Assembly (NCBI GenBank): GCA_011390955.1
Contig: JAABRM010000010.1
Coordinates: forward strand, 1 to 64,000
Length of the DNA stretch: 64,000 nucleotides
Reading direction: 5' to 3'
Origin: Oscillatoriales cyanobacterium
Lineage (GTDB): Bacteria; Cyanobacteriota; Cyanobacteriia; Cyanobacteriales; Laspinemataceae
The notes beneath the pieces were generated by a model. That model ran no database searches. It had not been told where the DNA came from and worked only from the letters and a program-made list of their open reading frames with translations. Below are positions 26,383 through 34,960 of this stretch, piece after piece; position 1 is the first letter of the stretch, and each line of letters starts with the position of its first letter. Position numbers and translations under genes: made by a program.

Positions 26383-28878
26383 TTGCTAAAAATAAATCGT
26401 CAAATTCGTAAATTATGGCAATGGCGGGCAGTATGGATCGCAACTCCTACCATTGCTGCTTTTGTGATGGCGATTAATGCTACGGGATGGTTACAAATTC
26501 TGGAATTGGCGACTTTGGATATCTTGTTTTCTTTGCGTCCGAGGGAAGCACCAGACCCCCGAATTGTGATTATTACTATTGATGAACCGGATATTCGGTA
26601 TTTGGGAAAATGGCCGATGTCCGATGCCTTGCTTTCACAATTAATTGAACAGATTAAACAACAGCAACCCCGGGCGATCGGCCTAGACTTCTATCGAGAT
26701 TTACCCAATGAACCGGGGCATCAGCAGTTAGTCGAAACCTTTAAATCGACGCCGAATTTGATTGGGGTTGATAAAATTATTGGCGATGTGGTCGATCCTC
26801 CTCCGACTTTAGCGGAACGAGATCGAGTCGGAATTTCTGATTTAATTCTGGATATCGATGGCAAGGTGCGGCGGATTTTAATGTCCCATAAAGATCGGCA
26901 TAATCAAACTCGGTTAAGCTTCGGGGCAATGCTGAGTTTGATGTATTTAAAAGATCGAGGGGTTGCTTTAGAGATGATTAATCCTGACAAGATGCACTTG
27001 GGGTTAGGCAAAGCTGTATTTGTTCCATTTAGTGCTAATGATGGCGGCTATATGGGTGCTAATCCGGGCGGGTATCAATTGATTATGAATTATCGCGGCG
27101 ACCTGGAAGATTTTTACACGGTTTCTCTGACTGATGTGCTGAATAATCAGATCCCTCCAAATTTAATTCCCGGTGCCGATCCTGACTATCCTCTGCGCGA
27201 TCGCATTGTGTTAATAGGCCCGATCGCCCCTAGTCTGAAAGATTTTTTCTTTACTCCCTATAATAGCAGTTTGTTAGGCAACCCTGAACCCACCCCAGGA
27301 ATTATCATCCATGCTAATTTGATTAGTCAAGTCATTAGCGCCGCTTTAGACGGGCGTCCTTTAATTCAAGTTTGGAGTCAAATAATTGAGGGAATTTGGA
27401 TATTTTTTTGGTCTTTTATTGGCGCCAGTTTAGTTTGGCTTTTCCGCCAGCGTCGCCCCGGAAAAAAACGAGGATTACCGGGTAGACTAATTGTGAGTTT
27501 AATTTTAGCTGGGAGTAGTATTCTTATTAGTGGATATGGGGCATTTTTGGCGAGTTGGTGGATTCCGATTGTTCGCCCTTTACTCTCTTTAACTGGTTCG
27601 GCGATGGTGATGATTTTCTATCATCAAAAACAGGTACAACGAGAAAATGAAAAAAAACTCGCCCAATTTCTAGAAGCGGTTCCGGTGGGAATTACGGTGG
27701 TCGATCCCACCGGACACCCTTATTTTGTGAATCAAAAAGCCAAAGAAATTTTAGGAAAGGGTATTATTTTCCAGGCAACTTTTGAGGAACTTTCAACGGT
27801 TTACCAAAGTTACATTGCCGGAAGCGATCGCCTTTATCCTACGGAAAAATTGCCCCTGTTTCGAGCATTGCAGGGAGAATCTACCAGTATTGACGACATG
27901 GAAATTCATCGCGATCGCCAGATGATTCCCCTGGAAGTCTGGGGTACTCCGATCTATGATGAACTGGGAAATATTGCTTATGCAATGGTCGCTTTTCAAG
28001 ATATTAGCGAACGGAAAAAATCCGAAGCTGACCGCAAAGCTTTTACCGAAGAACTCCTGAGATTAAACAAAGCATACCAGCGCTTTGTCCCCAATCAATT
28101 TTTACAAATATTGCATAAAAATAGCATCACTGAGGTTGAATTAGGTGAAGCCGTCCAGCGAAACATGACCACATTATTTTCTGATATTCGAGATTTTACC
28201 GCATTATCAGAACATCTATCTCCCGAACAAAATTTTCAATTTATTAATGCTTATTTATCTTGCATGGAACCGACCATTAATCAAAATAATGGCTTTATTG
28301 ATAAATATATCGGCGATGCAATTATGGCCTTATTTCCTGTAAGTCCTGATGATGCGGTCAAAGCCGCCATTGCCATGTTACAGCAACTTAAAATTTACAA
28401 TCAAAAACAGCCCCTAGGCATCCATCCGGTTAAAATTGGCATTGGCATCAACACCGGATCGATGATGCTGGGAACTGTTGGGGGAATTAATCGCATGGAT
28501 AGTACCGTAATTAGTGATGCCGTCAACTTATGTTCGCGAGTAGAAGCCTTGACCAAAACTTATCGGGTGTCTGTTTTAATTACCCAATATACTTTATTAG
28601 AGTTAGCCGATCCCAGTCATTACCATATTCGCTTAATCGATCGCGTTAAAGTTAAGGGCAAATCAAAACCTGTCACCGTTTATGAAGTTTTTGATGGGGA
28701 CGATCCGGAAGTTATCCAAGGAAAATTGGCCACTAGAACTCAATTTGAACAAGCCATCTCGCTTTATCACCTGGGATCTTATAATGAAGCTGAGGATTTG
28801 TGCCAAAAATGTCTTGAAGTAAATCCCTTAGATTTAACCATTGAATTTTATTTAAACCGAATTAAAGGCGATCGATAA
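26383..28878 (+). CDS. CHASE2-PAS adenylate/guanylate cyclase
   Basis: About 831 residues. The preferred start is the TTG at 26383, six bases after AGAGGA; a TTG at 26368 is also in frame. Order: one N-terminal membrane helix; extracytoplasmic CHASE2 sensor (about 45-330, with DPRIVIITIDEPDIRYLGKWP, here DPRIVIITIDEPD / IRYLGKWP); three membrane helices (about 345-425); PAS domain (about 440-560, FLEAVPVGITVVDPTGHPYFVN); class III nucleotidyl cyclase domain (about 600-790: TTLFSDIRDFTALSE with both metal Asp, YIGDAIMALF, GIGINTGSMMLGTVGG, VISDAVNLCSRVE); and a short TPR-like tail. It makes cAMP (probably) at the inner face of the plasma membrane in response to an external signal. It is associated with the TPS/DUF928 genes. 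Confidence 0.93.
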   Translation: MLKINRQIRKLWQWRAVWIATPTIAAFVMAINATGWLQILELATLDILFSLRPREAPDPRIVIITIDEPDIRYLGKWPMSDALLSQLIEQIKQQQPRAIGLDFYRDLPNEPGHQQLVETFKSTPNLIGVDKIIGDVVDPPPTLAERDRVGISDLILDIDGKVRRILMSHKDRHNQTRLSFGAMLSLMYLKDRGVALEMINPDKMHLGLGKAVFVPFSANDGGYMGANPGGYQLIMNYRGDLEDFYTVSLTDVLNNQIPPNLIPGADPDYPLRDRIVLIGPIAPSLKDFFFTPYNSSLLGNPEPTPGIIIHANLISQVISAALDGRPLIQVWSQIIEGIWIFFWSFIGASLVWLFRQRRPGKKRGLPGRLIVSLILAGSSILISGYGAFLASWWIPIVRPLLSLTGSAMVMIFYHQKQVQRENEKKLAQFLEAVPVGITVVDPTGHPYFVNQKAKEILGKGIIFQATFEELSTVYQSYIAGSDRLYPTEKLPLFRALQGESTSIDDMEIHRDRQMIPLEVWGTPIYDELGNIAYAMVAFQDISERKKSEADRKAFTEELLRLNKAYQRFVPNQFLQILHKNSITEVELGEAVQRNMTTLFSDIRDFTALSEHLSPEQNFQFINAYLSCMEPTINQNNGFIDKYIGDAIMALFPVSPDDAVKAAIAMLQQLKIYNQKQPLGIHPVKIGIGINTGSMMLGTVGGINRMDSTVISDAVNLCSRVEALTKTYRVSVLITQYTLLELADPSHYHIRLIDRVKVKGKSKPVTVYEVFDGDDPEVIQGKLATRTQFEQAISLYHLGSYNEAEDLCQKCLEVNPLDLTIEFYLNRIKGDR

Positions 28879-28902
28879 TTGCCAAATTTAGCTAAAATAA
28901 GC

Positions 28903-29028
28903 TAAGTAGATGTGCGTAAATAAATTCACCACAGACCCCATTAGATGCATTGTCATTCCCGCGAATGCGGGAATCCACAGCCTATCGCTGGGGAACGAAA
29001 AGTGCAATTAATTATGTTCACCTACTTA
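28903..29028. mobile_element. TAAGTAG-family MITE, copy B
   Basis: Ends TAAGTAG (28903) and CTACTTA (29028), with AGC/GCT flanks. The inside matches copy A in reverse orientation (GTCATTCCCGCGAATGCGGG and GAACGAAAAGTGCAATTAAT). The right end is 31 bp before the start of the HD-domain gene. Confidence 0.75.
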
Positions 29029-29058
29029 GCTGACCAATAAACATAATTATTCAATCCT

Positions 29059-29634
29059 ATGACTAACAAAGCGACTAACAAAGATATCTTAAACTTCGTC
29101 TTTGAATTAGGACAACTCAGACGGATTAAACATGAAGGATGGCGGGTAATTGGGATTGAAAATCCTGAAAGTGTCGCCGAACATTCATTACGCGCTGCCC
29201 AAATCGGTTTTATCCTGGCGAAATTGGAAAATTACCCTAATCCCGATCGCGTTTGTACTGCGATCGTATTTCACGATATTGGAGAAGCCAGAGTGGGGGA
29301 TATTCACAAATTAGCCAAACGATATATTACCGTTGATGAGGCTAAAGCCACCCAAGAACAATTAGAGGCATTAGGTGAATTGGGAGATGATATTTTTCAG
29401 CGATGGAATGAAGTAGAAACCCAAGAAAATTTAGCTGGAATCATTGCCAAAGATGCGGATCTTTTAGAACAAGCGGTGATGGCTAAAGAATATTTAGAAA
29501 AAGGCTATGTGGCCGCCCAACGCTGGATTGATAATGTGGCCAAAGCCTTACAAACTGAGTCCGCTAAACAGCTTTTAGCCAGTTTAAAAGAGGTTAATTC
29601 TTATGATTGGTGTTTAAACCTCAAATCGATGTAA
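29059..29634 (+). CDS. HD-domain phosphohydrolase (YfbR/5'-deoxynucleotidase-like)
   Basis: 191 residues from the ATG at 29059. HD-superfamily metal residues are visible: H in VAEHSLRAAQ, the HD pair in IVFHDIGEARVGDI, and the final Asp in IAKDADLLEQAV. The length and the EHSLRAA/HDIGE pattern fit the YfbR/HDDC2 group of deoxyribonucleoside 5'-monophosphatases. It is cytosolic and probably takes part in nucleotide-pool maintenance. It is not clearly in an operon; a MITE lies directly upstream and an IS630 remnant directly downstream. Confidence 0.85.
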   Translation: MTNKATNKDILNFVFELGQLRRIKHEGWRVIGIENPESVAEHSLRAAQIGFILAKLENYPNPDRVCTAIVFHDIGEARVGDIHKLAKRYITVDEAKATQEQLEALGELGDDIFQRWNEVETQENLAGIIAKDADLLEQAVMAKEYLEKGYVAAQRWIDNVAKALQTESAKQLLASLKEVNSYDWCLNLKSM

Positions 29635-29638
29635 GAAT

Positions 29639-30078
29639 CATATAACAATAATCAACCATTATGGGTGATTAATTACTTATTGGCCATTTTCCGGTTCTTT
29701 GGAGTACATAAATCTATGCGTCGTAACATTCGATGAACCGTAGAAATACTAATGGTTACTCCGGCGATCGCGGCTAATTTTTGCCTAAGCTCTTGTAAAG
29801 TGGCTTCTGGGTTTTCTGCCACTAATTCTTTAAGCACTTGTAACTGTTCATCGGTCAATTTGGTGGGGGTTTGTTTGGTTCTCACCTTGGGGGCAATATT
29901 GCCCGTTTCTTTATATTGTTTAATCAGTTTTTGGATAAAGCTTAAAGCTACCCGAAATTGTCGCGCTAACTGACGTTGCGATATATTTCCTTCCTGGTAA
30001 ACATCGATAATTTTTTGTCTCAAGTCAACAGAATAAGGCTTCATAGTTTCAACGCTACTTAACTTTTATTGTTATATG
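29639..30078. mobile_element. Internally deleted IS630-type element bounded by inverted repeats
   Basis: A perfect 13-bp inverted repeat, CATATAACAATAA (29639-29651) and TTATTGTTATATG (30066-30078), brackets a 440-bp segment holding only the N-terminal part of an IS630 transposase. The left repeat starts five bases after the stop codon of the HD gene. An intact IS630 would be about 1.1 kb, so the DDE catalytic part has been lost. Confidence 0.7.
29673..30044 (-). pseudogene. IS630-family transposase, N-terminal HTH part only
   Basis: 123 residues from the ATG at 30044: MKPYSVDLRQKIIDVYQEG, QRQLARQFRVALSFIQKLI, a linker KVRTKQTPTKLTDEQ and the second HTH segment ATLQELRQKLAAIAGVTISISTVHRML (split ATLQELRQKLAAIAG / VTISISTVHRML). 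This is the paired-type DNA-binding half of IS630 transposases (or the first ORF of a two-frame copy). The DDE nuclease half is absent between here and the left inverted repeat, only 22 bp away. The product could still bind element ends and repress full-length copies elsewhere, which is speculation. Confidence 0.8.
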
Positions 30079-30359
30079 TTATTATACCTCATTAGGCTAA
30101 AATATATACCATAACCGGATTAATCGGATGGTTTTTGCACCACAGAGACACAGAGAAAGCAGAGGATCCCGCCGTCGGCAGGGGTGCGGAGGGGCAGGGG
30201 TGCGGAGGGGCAGAGGAGATAACAGTCAAGATATCTTTTTGTCCTTTGTTTCTGGGGGTAAAAAAGTTATAAAATATGCCATTTTTTTTGTCAAATTTAT
30301 TGACAATTACTCAAATTAAGTTTATCATAATATTAACGATATAATGGGCAAATACTGCG

Positions 30360-30662
30360 CTATTTGTAGGGGCGTAGGGGCGAAGCATAAAGCCCTCCGG
30401 GCATGGCTTCGCTTACCGGGCCGTTAATTTTGGGTAAAAAAAAATAGAGAATTTATGACTCGGAGGCGAAGCCTTTTCTCTAAGAGTATGCTTCGCCCTG
30501 ACTTGGAAGAAAAGAAACCGGGTTTCTGGGGTGATCCCTGGGGGTTTAGAAACCGGGTTTCTGTGGTGAATATCAAAGTTAACGGTGGAAGCGAACAAGA
30601 AACCCGGTTTCTGAGGTTATCCCTGGAGGTCTAGAAACCGGGTTTCTGAGTTTCTGGGACTA
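30360..30662. repeat. Mixed palindromic repeats (GTAGGGGCGAAGC and AGAAACCCGGTTTCT families)
   Basis: At 30366-30500 are GCGAAGC-type inverted repeats (GGCGAAGCATAAAG, GGCTTCGC, GAGGCGAAGCC, GCTTCGCCC). At 30510-30660 are five AGAAACCCGGTTTCT-type palindromes separated by GTGATCCCTGGGGGTTT or GTTATCCCTGGAGGTCT spacers. The remainder of 30079-30359 is low-information sequence with no gene I can call. Confidence 0.85.
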
Positions 30663-31376
30663 CTAATTGCCCTGGCAAATGTACCAGTGTCGATCCATTT
30701 GTTTGGAAATTCTGCCTTCTTGATGACAATTCTTGACTGATTGAATGCCGTGGTGGGTTTCACTGTAAACCAATGGTTTATCCTCATTAAAAGGAATAAA
30801 TTCTACGATTAATCCAGCGGGGTCGCGATTCACAGATACACAAGTTGCGGTTAGATGTTGATACGCAGACGGGACGGCAAATAATGATTCTTTGCATTGT
30901 TCGTTGTGGGTTAACTTTTCCTGCCTTATTAGTTCCACGACTTCCTGGTATTTGGCTTGATGTCTCTGAAAATATACTTGTTCTGCACTTGGCGGTGTTG
31001 AAGGTTTAAATACTAAGTATAAGCCTAGTACCATTACGATTAAGGGGGCAGGATGGCCACTGGGTTTAAAGGCATGACCGACTGATAAAATGAAACAAAT
31101 ACATCCGCCGACGATCGCTAAAATAAATACTGGCAACAAAGGGCCTAACAGCAGAAAGAACCCCAGCCCCCGATCCATTTGCGCGATCGCCAAGAGGAAA
31201 ACGATAAAACTCAGTGACCCCCAGAAAAGTCGCCGACCATAGCGATCGCGGGGCAATAACCATTTGTTTAGGTTATGCAGCGGTTGCAGCAGCGGTTCCA
31301 GAGGCAGATTTTTTATTTTTTCGACGGGCTTTAAAGCGGTAATAATGCGGAGTTGCGGCTTTAGTCTGGCTAACAT
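30663..31376 (-). CDS. Membrane protein of unknown function
   Basis: 237 residues from the ATG at 31376. After a polar N-terminus of about 45 residues come four hydrophobic segments (FWGSLSFIVFLLAIAQM, FFLLLGPLLPVFILAIVGGCICFILSV as two, LIVMVLGLYLVF; about 50-125). A soluble C-terminal domain follows, with four cysteines (NEQCKESLF, TATCVSVN, VKNCHQEG, WYICQGN) that could form two disulfides if periplasmic. I do not recognise the family. It stands alone on this strand, bordered by repeats. Confidence 0.6.
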   Translation of the reverse strand: MLARLKPQLRIITALKPVEKIKNLPLEPLLQPLHNLNKWLLPRDRYGRRLFWGSLSFIVFLLAIAQMDRGLGFFLLLGPLLPVFILAIVGGCICFILSVGHAFKPSGHPAPLIVMVLGLYLVFKPSTPPSAEQVYFQRHQAKYQEVVELIRQEKLTHNEQCKESLFAVPSAYQHLTATCVSVNRDPAGLIVEFIPFNEDKPLVYSETHHGIQSVKNCHQEGRISKQMDRHWYICQGN

Positions 31377-31467
31377 ATTTGTTTTATTAATTTTTTCCTA
31401 CGATTGTAACGTGCCTTGCGGAAAAAAGCTAGAGCTTTACGATTCTTTATTATTTCTTGGTATTTCT

Positions 31468-31503
31468 TAAAAAAAAATAAAGAATGGGGGAATTACCCCC
31501 ATT
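31468..31503 (-). terminator. Rho-independent terminator of the CIA30 gene
   Basis: Read on the minus strand: AATGGGGG / CCCCCATT stem with a 5-nt loop, then a T-rich run (31468-31480). It lies 20 bp after the stop codon. Confidence 0.85.
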
Positions 31504-31524
31504 TATCTCCAAAATCAATCAATT

Positions 31525-32979
31525 TTAACGGTCAGCCTTAACCGTGGAAAACAGGCTAACCCAATCCCCAGGGGCTTGACCCCGATCGCTTTCTTTCACT
31601 TCAAAAGTGACAAACCGTGACTGCGGTTCTTGCAAAGAATTTAGACAAAGTTCGGCAATATCTTCTCGGCTTACTTTACCTTTAATATTATCCCCTTGGT
31701 CAAAAATTAAACGCTTACCTCCGGGTTCTTCCGTTAAAGCACAAGGTCGAATAATTGTATAAGGCAAACCACTATTGCGAATCACCTCTTCCCCGCGTAA
31801 TTTCCAGGTAAGAATCCCCCCCAATTGGTCATTTAATCGCACTGCTGGTGGTTCTTCATCTAAATTTAACCCAGGGCGACCGGGACGAGTTACTCCGGCA
31901 GAACTAATCTGAATAAATTGAGGTAATTTCGTGCCTCCATAAGCTTTAATCGATTTGACCTGAATTTGAAACAAACCTGGGGTAAATTTCGGGTTTAATT
32001 GCCCATCATATTCAAACTTACTCAGCATTAGTTGAAATGAGGTAATTTGACCGGGATCGAACGGAGTCGCATCTTTTAAAGTTTTAGCCCGGAAGACGGG
32101 GATCAATTCTGCAAAAGGAATTCGCACGGTAAACTCGATATTAGCCACCGTGTCAAAAGAATAGCAATAACAAATACTATCCCATTTTGTTTCATTCCGA
32201 ATAATAAATTTATACCGATTTCCGTCCCCTACAAGCCGCAAATCGATGCCAGTATAATTAGATAAGTCTAAAATTGGGTCAAAATTGCGCGATCGCACCG
32301 AGGCAAATCCCCCAGAATTGGCGGTGGAAACATTGCCGGAAAAAATAGCGGCTTCATTGCCTAGACGAATGCCACTTTCACTCACGCCACCCATGACAAT
32401 ATCATCCAAAGCGCCCCAAGTTTCTTGGATATCTTTGGTCGGTTGGCTGAAGTCAAAAATTACTGGTTCTTTGGCTTGATTTACCACTGCTTGTACCAGG
32501 TTTTTCATGCCCTGATATTCGACAATTTCCGGCACATCTACCACTTCTGGTAGATAAAATTTAATGCCTTGATAGTATTTTTCCCGATTGGGAGTATCGC
32601 CTTCTTTGGGTTGCACGCGGGTGCCCGTACAGCAAATTACCGCTTGAATATCTTTTGTCACTTGCGCGGTCAAAGTTTGCGGTAGGGTAATGTCTCCTTC
32701 CACCAGTTCCAGGCGATCGCCCAGCAGTTCTCGGGCTTTTTTGCTATCCCGAACCAGCGATCGCACCTGATAACCTTGTTCTAACAAACGTCTTACCACT
32801 CGTTTACCCACGCCCCCTGTAGCCCCCGCTACCAGAATCGTGCCTTTATTTTCCGTTGGGGCTTTTTTCGGTTGGCGTTTAAACTTATCCAGGCTACCAA
32901 TAAACGGAATAACCCGGAAATAGGCCAAAGTTCGCCAAAACCTGCCTGCATCCCATTTAGCGCGATTTGTTGCGGTCAC
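31525..32979 (-). CDS. NAD(P)-binding SDR / CIA30 fusion protein
   Basis: 484 residues from a GTG at 32979, six bases after GGAGGA. Residues of about 45-165 are an atypical short-chain dehydrogenase Rossmann fold (VAGATGGVGKRVVRRLLEQG, GxxGxxG). Residues of about 175-355 match CIA30 (complex I intermediate-associated protein 30): DFSQPTKDIQETWGALDDIVMGGVSES (split DFSQPTKDIQETWGAL / DDIVMGGVSES), GFASVRSRNF, GIDLRLVGDGNRYKF. The C-terminal part resumes the NAD-binding fold (FIQISSAGVTRPGRP, GLPYTIIRPCALTEEPGG). Cyanobacteria and chloroplasts have such fusions; roles in NDH-1 or photosystem assembly have been proposed for related proteins. It is probably cytosolic. Single gene. Confidence 0.85.
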   Translation of the reverse strand: MTATNRAKWDAGRFWRTLAYFRVIPFIGSLDKFKRQPKKAPTENKGTILVAGATGGVGKRVVRRLLEQGYQVRSLVRDSKKARELLGDRLELVEGDITLPQTLTAQVTKDIQAVICCTGTRVQPKEGDTPNREKYYQGIKFYLPEVVDVPEIVEYQGMKNLVQAVVNQAKEPVIFDFSQPTKDIQETWGALDDIVMGGVSESGIRLGNEAAIFSGNVSTANSGGFASVRSRNFDPILDLSNYTGIDLRLVGDGNRYKFIIRNETKWDSICYCYSFDTVANIEFTVRIPFAELIPVFRAKTLKDATPFDPGQITSFQLMLSKFEYDGQLNPKFTPGLFQIQVKSIKAYGGTKLPQFIQISSAGVTRPGRPGLNLDEEPPAVRLNDQLGGILTWKLRGEEVIRNSGLPYTIIRPCALTEEPGGKRLIFDQGDNIKGKVSREDIAELCLNSLQEPQSRFVTFEVKESDRGQAPGDWVSLFSTVKADR

Positions 32980-32999
32980 AATTGATTCCTCCTAATTTC

Positions 33000-33172
33000 C
33001 AGAAACCGGGCTTCTATGACAATTTTGGCTTAAATCCCCAGATTTGGGCAAGAAACCCGGTTTCTCATCTCCACGGGCGCCCCGCTCGATTAAGCTAGAA
33101 TTGGGCAGAAACCGGGTTTCTCTGACAATTTTGGTTTAAACCCGAAGAGTTGGGCAAGAAACCCGGTTTCTC
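33000..33172. repeat. AGAAACCCGGTTTCT composite units upstream of the Uma2 gene
   Basis: Two composite units. Each is AGAAACCGGG(C/T)TTCT, then TGACAATTTTGG(C/T)TTAAA, a short variable stretch and GGGCAAGAAACCCGGTTTCTC (arms split: GGGCAAGAAACC / CGGTTTCTC). The two palindromes in each unit are also inverse to one another, giving a unit of about 66 bp. Copies: about 33000-33075 and 33107-33172. Confidence 0.85.
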
Positions 33173-33196
33173 AGGTCAAAATTGGGGAATCAAAAA

Positions 33197-34036
33197 ATGC
33201 CTGTGGAACTAACTCGCGAGCAAGAACAAGCAACGGAAAATCTCCCACTCGAAGAAGAGTGGACTCCCGAACTCCCCCCAACCGATTTGATATTTGACGA
33301 CGGAGAACCCTTGGAAAGCAATCGACATCGCATCGCCATGAATGCCTTGATTTCTGCTGTGACCCTAGCTTATCAAGGACGGGAAGATTATTTTACTGGT
33401 GGCAATATGTTTGTTTACTACTCGGTAGAACAAGCCAGAAATCGAGACTTTAAAGGCCCGGATTTCTTTGTCACCTTAAATGTCGATGGCACCAAAGAGC
33501 GTCAAGGGTGGGTAGTTTGGCAAGAACACGGACGTTATCCCGACGTAATTGTCGAGTTAATGTCCCCCTCCACTGCGGCAGTGGACAAGGGAAAGAAAAA
33601 GTTACTTTATGAGCAAACTTTCAAAACCGGACATTATTTTGTCTATGACCCATTTGTCCCGGAGTCGCTACAAGGTTGGAAACTTGGCCAAGATTTCCGT
33701 TATGAAGAAATAACTCCTGACGAACGGGGATGGCTGTGGTGCGAAAGTTTAGGACTATGGTTGGGTACTTGGTCAGGAACTATCCTGCGAGAGACAGCCA
33801 CTTGGTTACGCTTTTATGATGCGGCGGGTAATTTAGTTAAATTATCCTTCGAGTTGGCGGAAGAAGAACGAGCAATTGCTCAACAAGAACGAGAACGGGC
33901 CGATCGCGCTGAGTCCAATCTTAAGCTGGAACAAGAACGGGGCGATCGCGCCCAAGAACAAGCCGATCGCGAACGACAACGGGCAGAAAAATTGGCTGCA
34001 CGGTTGAAAGAACTGGGAATTGATCCTGATATGTAA
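33197..34036 (+). CDS. Uma2-family (DUF820) protein, endonuclease-like fold
   Basis: 279 residues from the ATG at 33197 (MPVELTREQEQ); an upstream TTG at 33182 is also in frame. The core (about 20-205) has the DUF820/Uma2 pattern: GPDFFVTLNVDG (the PD of the PD-(D/E)XK-like site), WVVWQEHGRYPDVIVELMSPST with the conserved Glu (IVE), then DKGKKKLLYEQTFKTGHYFVYDP (split DKGKKKLLYEQTF / KTGHYFVYDP). The C-terminus is a charged helix of about 70 residues with AEEERAIAQQERERADRAE-type repeats, typical of the family. Such proteins are extremely abundant in filamentous cyanobacteria and their role is unsettled. The gene is bracketed on both sides by AGAAACCCGGTTTCT units. Confidence 0.9.
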   Translation: MPVELTREQEQATENLPLEEEWTPELPPTDLIFDDGEPLESNRHRIAMNALISAVTLAYQGREDYFTGGNMFVYYSVEQARNRDFKGPDFFVTLNVDGTKERQGWVVWQEHGRYPDVIVELMSPSTAAVDKGKKKLLYEQTFKTGHYFVYDPFVPESLQGWKLGQDFRYEEITPDERGWLWCESLGLWLGTWSGTILRETATWLRFYDAAGNLVKLSFELAEEERAIAQQERERADRAESNLKLEQERGDRAQEQADRERQRAEKLAARLKELGIDPDM

Positions 34037-34047
34037 GGCAGCGGACA

Positions 34048-34155
34048 AGAAACCGGGTTTCTCTGAAAATTTTGGCTTAAATCCCCCAGATTTGGGCAAG
34101 AAACCCGGTTTCTCATCTCCATCCCCAGATTTGGGCAAGAAACCCGGTTTCTCAT
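34048..34155. repeat. AGAAACCCGGTTTCT composite units downstream of the Uma2 gene
   Basis: One full unit of about 66 bp (34048-34114, same spacer TGAAAATTTTGGCTTAAAT as upstream) followed by a partial unit (about 34123-34154) that repeats CCCCAGATTTGGGCAAGAA and the palindrome. Confidence 0.85.
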
Positions 34156-34168
34156 GGCTGGAATATTT

Positions 34169-34960
34169 TCATCTACCCGCAGAAACAATTGGCACTAATC
34201 CGGCTTCGATTTCGTTCAAATAATCAGTTAATCCCGTTTCCACACCTCTTTCTCGGAGAATTTGCAAATCTGTTTCTGCCCAACATTTGCATTCTCGTTC
34301 CCAATTTTCTCCCGTTAAACGGGCAACCACAAACTTCGGATCCCTGATGCGTTTTTTTGGATCTGGTTCGGTTCGGATAGAACGCAATCGATGTGATTCT
34401 AAGCAGGGATCAAAATTTAATTCAGTCTTAATCTCATCTAAAATTCGTTGTTCTTCTTCATTTAATGGCAGAAATCCATTCAGAACCCATGCCTCTCGCT
34501 TGCCATTCGCTGTCCCGATCGCAATTTCTAATTTCGGGCTTTGATTAAGGTGTTGCCGTCTTGCTTGTTCCAGACCTTCTCTCCGTTCCGGTTCATTATC
34601 TAAATCGCGAATAAATACGACCGCTTTAATATCTCGCGTTCTTTGCAAAAACCGCACTAAATTTAGAACTTTAATTGCTCTGGCAGCATCAGGTTTTAAT
34701 GGCTCTCTTGCCTGGGTTTCTCTACTTCTTTTATACTTGGGAATACGCAAGAGTGAGGTTTGCTCAAAATCACCGATAATTTTCTCAATATCTCGCCAAC
34801 AAGAATGATCGGTATTTTCCTGTAAGCCACTCCAGCAAAAACTATATTGCAAATATTCCGGTTCTAGCCAATCAATTTTTTCTACCAAAATGCGTTCCGC
34901 TAACTTGGTAGCGATATCTGCATCTGCCCGACTTTCCCCGATGACAATAAACTCAATCAT
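34169..34960 (-). CDS. Toprim-like (RloB/DUF4276-type) partner of the adjacent AAA ATPase
   Basis: 263 residues from the ATG at 34960, six bases after AAGGAG; it overlaps the ATPase stop (ATGA), so the two are coupled. The N-terminus MIEFIVIGES resembles the first strand and acidic residue of Toprim-like DUF4276/RloB proteins. A later strand has the DxD pattern (AVVFIRDLDNEPER, about 117-131), then KLEIAIGTANGKREAWVL. ATPase-plus-Toprim-like pairs of this layout form the RloAB and AbiL anti-phage modules. I infer a nuclease or RNase role, unproven. The assignment rests on fold pattern and gene order, not on a clear family match, so DUF4276, RloB or an unrelated partner are all possible. Confidence 0.55.
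   Translation of the reverse strand: MIEFIVIGESRADADIATKLAERILVEKIDWLEPEYLQYSFCWSGLQENTDHSCWRDIEKIIGDFEQTSLLRIPKYKRSRETQAREPLKPDAARAIKVLNLVRFLQRTRDIKAVVFIRDLDNEPERREGLEQARRQHLNQSPKLEIAIGTANGKREAWVLNGFLPLNEEEQRILDEIKTELNFDPCLESHRLRSIRTEPDPKKRIRDPKFVVARLTGENWERECKCWAETDLQILRERGVETGLTDYLNEIEAGLVPIVSAGR

Noticed and set aside
30128-30319. Rightward ORF of 63 codons after the IS630 remnant
   Set aside because: It begins with repeat-like GGGGCAGGGGTGCGGAG sequence and has no motif.
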